8,516 nucleotides of DNA, from positions 1 to 8,516 of the forward strand of contig JANXTD010000380.1 of assembly GCA_025352585.1 (NCBI GenBank). The letters run 5' to 3'. Below, in pieces: positions 5,880-8,516 of the stretch (position 1 is its first letter; the number at the start of each line of letters is the position of its first letter). The notes below the pieces were generated by a model that saw nothing but the letters and a program-made list of their open reading frames with translations, did not search any database and was not told the origin of the DNA. The stretch is from Fimbriiglobus sp. GTDB taxonomy: Bacteria > Planctomycetota > Planctomycetia > Gemmatales > Gemmataceae. A program made the position numbers and the translations under genes.

Positions 5880-6764
5880 ATGGCGCTCGTTCTCGTGGTC
5901 GAAGACAACCCGATCCAGGCCAAGCACGTCGAGTTCATCCTGCGCGCCGCCGACTACGAGGTCGAGGTCGTGCCGCACGGGCTGGCCGCGCTCGAGAGTA
6001 TCCGCCTGCGCCGGCCCGACCTCGTCTTGACCGACATGCACATGCCCGAGATGAACGGCCTCGAACTCGTCCAGGCCCTCCGCGCCGAATTCCCGGCCAT
6101 CCCCGTGATCATGAACACCGAGCGCGGCAGCGAGGAGCTCGCCGTGCAGTCGCTCCGCAGCGGCGCGAGCGGCTACATCCCCAAGCGCAACCTGGCCCGC
6201 GACGTGGTCGCCATCCTCGACGAAGTCCTCAGCGTCACGTCGTCGCAGCAGAAGCTCACCCAATTCCTCACGCGGATGACGGTCGCCGAGTACCAGTTCA
6301 GCCTCGAAAACAACCCCGACCTCATCTCGCAGGTCGTCGGGCAGGTCGAGGCGATCCTGCAAAAGATGCAACTCTTCGACGCGTCCGAGCACCTGCGCAT
6401 CGGCGTCGCCGTCCACGAGGCGGCGGTCAACGCGATGGTCCACGGCAACCTCGAGATCGCCAGCGACTTGAAGGACGGCGACTGGGACGCCTACCATGCG
6501 CTGATCGCGGCGCGGTCGAAGATGGAGCCGTACAGCCGGCGGCGCGTCCACGTCACCGTGCGGGCCACGCGCGAGCCGTCGCTGGAGGTGCGCGTGCTCG
6601 ACGAGGGCGGCGGCTACGACCCCGGCTCGCTGCCGGACCCCTGCGACCCCGCGAACATCGACCGCTCGTGCGGCCGCGGCCTGCTGCTGATCCGGACCTT
6701 CTTCGACGAGGTCCGCCACAACGCGAAGGGGACCGAGATCACCATGACCAAACGGCGCAAATGA
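5880..6764 (+). CDS. Response regulator: receiver fused to RsbW/SpoIIAB-type ATPase (HATPase_c_2)
   Basis: Probable output of the system, 294 residues, soluble. Receiver at about 1-118: acidic E8-D9 in LVVEDNP, phosphoacceptor D52 in VLTDMHMPEMNG, T80 in VIMNTERG, K102 in YIPKRN, all intact. A short linker leads to a GHKL ATPase at about 140-290 of the anti-sigma/serine-kinase kind: HEAAVNAMVHGNLEI (E180, N184, H188) is the N-box, VLDEGGGYDP (239-248) the G1 box, GRGLLLIRTFFDEV (265-278) the G2 box. There is no HisKA domain, no phosphatase (PP2C) and no GGDEF. E180, which in SpoIIAB-like kinases acts as general base, is kept, so kinase activity is plausible. By family, such domains bind a sigma factor or phosphorylate a STAS anti-anti-sigma protein; neither partner is encoded here. 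It takes the slot where Wsp operons usually have a diguanylate cyclase, but sits before cheB. The ATG at 5880 is chosen because MALVLVVEDN is a normal receiver start; its Shine-Dalgarno is weak. The end overlaps cheB (ATGA). Confidence 0.92.
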   Translation: MALVLVVEDNPIQAKHVEFILRAADYEVEVVPHGLAALESIRLRRPDLVLTDMHMPEMNGLELVQALRAEFPAIPVIMNTERGSEELAVQSLRSGASGYIPKRNLARDVVAILDEVLSVTSSQQKLTQFLTRMTVAEYQFSLENNPDLISQVVGQVEAILQKMQLFDASEHLRIGVAVHEAAVNAMVHGNLEIASDLKDGDWDAYHALIAARSKMEPYSRRRVHVTVRATREPSLEVRVLDEGGGYDPGSLPDPCDPANIDRSCGRGLLLIRTFFDEVRHNAKGTEITMTKRRK

Positions 6765-7750
6765 TGCGCATCGCCATCGCCAACGACTTGCCGCTCGCCG
6801 TCGAGGTGCTCCGCCGCGTGGTCGTGGGCGCGGGGCACGCCGTGGCCTGGGTGGCCCGCGACGGCGAGGAGGCGGTCCGCAAGGCCGCCGCCGACCGGCC
6901 CGACCTGCTGCTGATGGACCTCGTGATGCCGACGCTCGACGGCGCGGCGGCCACGGCCCGCGTCATGGCCGCGAGCCCCTGCCCCATCCTGGTCGTGACG
7001 GCGACGGTCAGCGGCAACTACGGTCTCGTGACGCAGGCGCTCGGGGCGGGCGCGGTCGATGCCGTCGCCCTGCCGACGACCGGCCCCCACGGCTCGCGCG
7101 ACCTCCTGGCCATGATCGCCAAGGTCGCCCGGAAGTTGCGGCAGTCCGCCGACACGCCGATGCCGGGCGAACTGCTGGCCCCCTGGGCGCGCGCCCCGCT
7201 GGTCCTCGTCGGCGCGTCCACCGGCGGCCCGCAGGCGGTCGGCGAGTTGTTGACTCAGTTGCCGGCGACGTTCGGCGCGGCGGTCGTGGTGGTGCAGCAC
7301 ATCGCGGAGGAGTTCGCCCGCGGCCTGGGCGACTGGCTGCGGCCGAAGTGCCGCCTGCCCCTGCGGCTGGCCCGCGTCGGCGACCGCCCGGCCGCCGGCG
7401 AGGTGCTGCTGTCGGGCCGCGACGACCACCTCGTCTTCGAGCCGGACGGCAGCCTGAACTACACCTGCCGGCCGCTGGACACGCCGTACCGCCCCAACAT
7501 CGACACCTTCTTCGACAGCGCCCCGCCCGCGTCGCGCCCCGGCGTGGCGGTGCTGCTGACCGGCATGGGCCGCGACGGGGCCGAGGGGCTCTTGAAGCTG
7601 CGCCGCGCCGGCTGGGCGACCTTCGCTCAGAGCGAGGCGACGTGCGCGGTCTACGGCATGCCCGAGGCGGCGGCGAAGCTCGGGGCGGCCCGCTACGTCC
7701 TCTCACCCGCGGAGATCGGCCAGCAGATCGCCGCGCAAGCGCCGGTGTAG
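6761..7750 (+). CDS. wspF: CheB-type receptor methylesterase with receiver domain, WspF-like
   Basis: Protein-glutamate methylesterase, 329 residues, opposing the CheR at 1240. Receiver at about 1-122 with phosphoacceptor D53 in LLLMDLVMP and T80; methylesterase domain at about 145-325. The Ser-His-Asp triad is visible: S153 in VGASTGGP, H180 in VVVQHI, D272 in TGMGRDGAEG, so the enzyme looks active. The receiver has Asn8-Asp9 instead of the usual acidic pair, and the usual Lys before Pro is Leu104 (AVALPTTG). The opening RIAIANDLPLAVEVLRR resembles WspF as I recall it, where the ND pair also occurs. The start at ATG 6761 overlaps the preceding TGA as ATGA; ATG 6764 would remove one residue. 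The open frame further upstream is only a shadow of the REC-HATPase gene. In Pseudomonas, loss of WspF locks the pathway on. Confidence 0.94.
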   Translation: MMRIAIANDLPLAVEVLRRVVVGAGHAVAWVARDGEEAVRKAAADRPDLLLMDLVMPTLDGAAATARVMAASPCPILVVTATVSGNYGLVTQALGAGAVDAVALPTTGPHGSRDLLAMIAKVARKLRQSADTPMPGELLAPWARAPLVLVGASTGGPQAVGELLTQLPATFGAAVVVVQHIAEEFARGLGDWLRPKCRLPLRLARVGDRPAAGEVLLSGRDDHLVFEPDGSLNYTCRPLDTPYRPNIDTFFDSAPPASRPGVAVLLTGMGRDGAEGLLKLRRAGWATFAQSEATCAVYGMPEAAAKLGAARYVLSPAEIGQQIAAQAPV

Positions 7751-7760
7751 GGCGAGTCGG

Positions 7761-8516
7761 TCACCCGTCCAAGTCCCACACGACCACTTCGCCCAGGTTG
7801 CCCGCCGCGACGGCGCACAGCCCGTCGGGCGTGACCGCGACGCGCAGCACGCTGCCGACCGACCAATCGTAGACTTTGAGCAGCGCCCAGGTCGCCGTGT
7901 CGAAGACGCAGACGCGGCCGTCGTAGCTGGCGAGGAGTTGCCGGCCGTCGGGCGTGAAGGTCGCCCAGAGCGCGAACGGCCCCGGCTCGCCCGGCGGCAG
8001 CCAGTCCAGCGCCGGCCCGTCGAGGACCGCGAGCCGCTTCTTCGTGACGATGTCCCAGACGAGCACCTGGTGGTTGCACACCGCGGCGAGGCGGCGGCCG
8101 TCGGGGGCGAAGTGCAGCGACTCGCAGCGGCCGCGGCGCAGGCTGAACTTGGACGCGAGCCTCTGCCGGGCCAGGTCCCACAGGCAGACCACCAGCCCGC
8201 TACGCGGGGCCTCGGTCGGCCGGGCGACGGTGGCGAGGGTCGTGCCGTCGGGCGACAGGTCGGGCCACGCCGGGACGAAGCGCATCGGCACGGGCCGGAC
8301 GAGGTCGAGGCGGGTCGGCGGCGTGACCGTCGCGCGGCCGCCGCCGCTGAGTTTGAAGCGGACGATCTCGTGCCCCTCGCCCACGCTGCCGATCCCCAGC
8401 ACCGCCGCGCCGTCGGGCGTGTGGAGGGCGACGCCGAGCATCGGCGGCGTGCGCAGGATCAGCGGCTCGAGGTCGGGCACGGCGTGGCGGCGGATCGGCT
8501 GGTCGGGGCCGGCGAG
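7761..8516 (-). CDS. WD40-repeat beta-propeller protein (5' end not certain, runs to window edge)
   Basis: About four WD40-like blades, each with a (T/S/A)PDG turn and a closing WD-type motif. Counted from the GTG at 8480: LSPDGTTLATVA then VVCLWDLA (76-103), FAPDGRRLAAVC then VLVWDIV (124-145), FTPDGRQLLASYDGRVCVFD (175-194), and VTPDGLCAVAAG then EVVVWDLDG at the C-terminus (216-239). A full propeller needs about seven blades, so the protein either starts beyond the window or is a short form. The frame stays open from 8480 to the edge, so 8480 may be the start or an internal Val. No signal peptide is visible in this part. It converges on cheB with only 10 bases between stops and is probably not part of the chemosensory operon. 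WD40 proteins are scaffolds; no specific partner can be named. Confidence 0.85.
   Translation of the reverse strand, partial: LAGPDQPIRRHAVPDLEPLILRTPPMLGVALHTPDGAAVLGIGSVGEGHEIVRFKLSGGGRATVTPPTRLDLVRPVPMRFVPAWPDLSPDGTTLATVARPTEAPRSGLVVCLWDLARQRLASKFSLRRGRCESLHFAPDGRRLAAVCNHQVLVWDIVTKKRLAVLDGPALDWLPPGEPGPFALWATFTPDGRQLLASYDGRVCVFDTATWALLKVYDWSVGSVLRVAVTPDGLCAVAAGNLGEVVVWDLDG

Noticed and set aside
5834..6760. Upstream extension of the CheB frame
   Set aside because: It overlaps the REC-HATPase gene and has no recognisable domain; the receiver begins at the ATG at 6761.

Overview
The window is very GC-rich, almost wholly coding, and holds one co-directional chemosensory operon on the + strand followed by a convergent gene on the - strand. 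The gene order (MCP, CheW, CheR-TPR, Cys-motif CheW, CheA with CheW and REC, output regulator, CheB) and the family signatures match the Wsp surface-sensing type of 'alternative cellular function' chemosensory system, known best from Pseudomonas. The base composition, mostly GTG starts, weak Shine-Dalgarno sites, Pro/Ala-rich linkers, an RsbW-like response regulator and a neighbouring WD40-repeat protein suggest a planctomycete, perhaps of the Gemmata group. No rRNA or marker gene confirms this, so the taxon is an inference.

Layout: 1-814, 3' part of a WspA-like receptor (the sensor half lies outside the window). 818-1243, WspB-like CheW. 1240-2469, WspC-like methyltransferase with a TPR tail. 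2466-3131, WspD-like CheW with an N-terminal cysteine motif. 3128-4978, WspE-like CheA core with two HPt domains, the first lacking its phosphorylatable histidine. 4969-5793, the CheW and receiver domains that normally finish WspE, here in the next frame. 5794-5879, the only real intergenic gap of the operon, with a tandem 10-bp repeat and a weak promoter-like element. 5880-6764, a receiver fused to an RsbW/SpoIIAB-type ATPase. 6761-7750, WspF-like CheB. 7761-8516, a WD40-repeat protein on the - strand, running off the window.

Expected working: the receptor controls autophosphorylation of CheA through the two CheW adaptors. CheR and CheB set receptor methylation. Phosphate moves from the intact HPt to the receiver fused to the kinase, to the CheB receiver and to the output regulator. 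In Pseudomonas the output is WspR, a diguanylate cyclase; no GGDEF domain is encoded in this window. In its place, between wspE and wspF, sits the REC-HATPase protein. The most interesting reading is a Wsp signalling module rewired from c-di-GMP synthesis to partner-switching (anti-sigma or Ser/Thr-kinase-like) control.

Most genes are joined by GTGA or ATGA overlaps, which suggests tight translational coupling. The second point of interest is the split of WspE by one reading-frame step at about 4969-4978, either a real gene fission or a one-base deletion (natural or sequencing).
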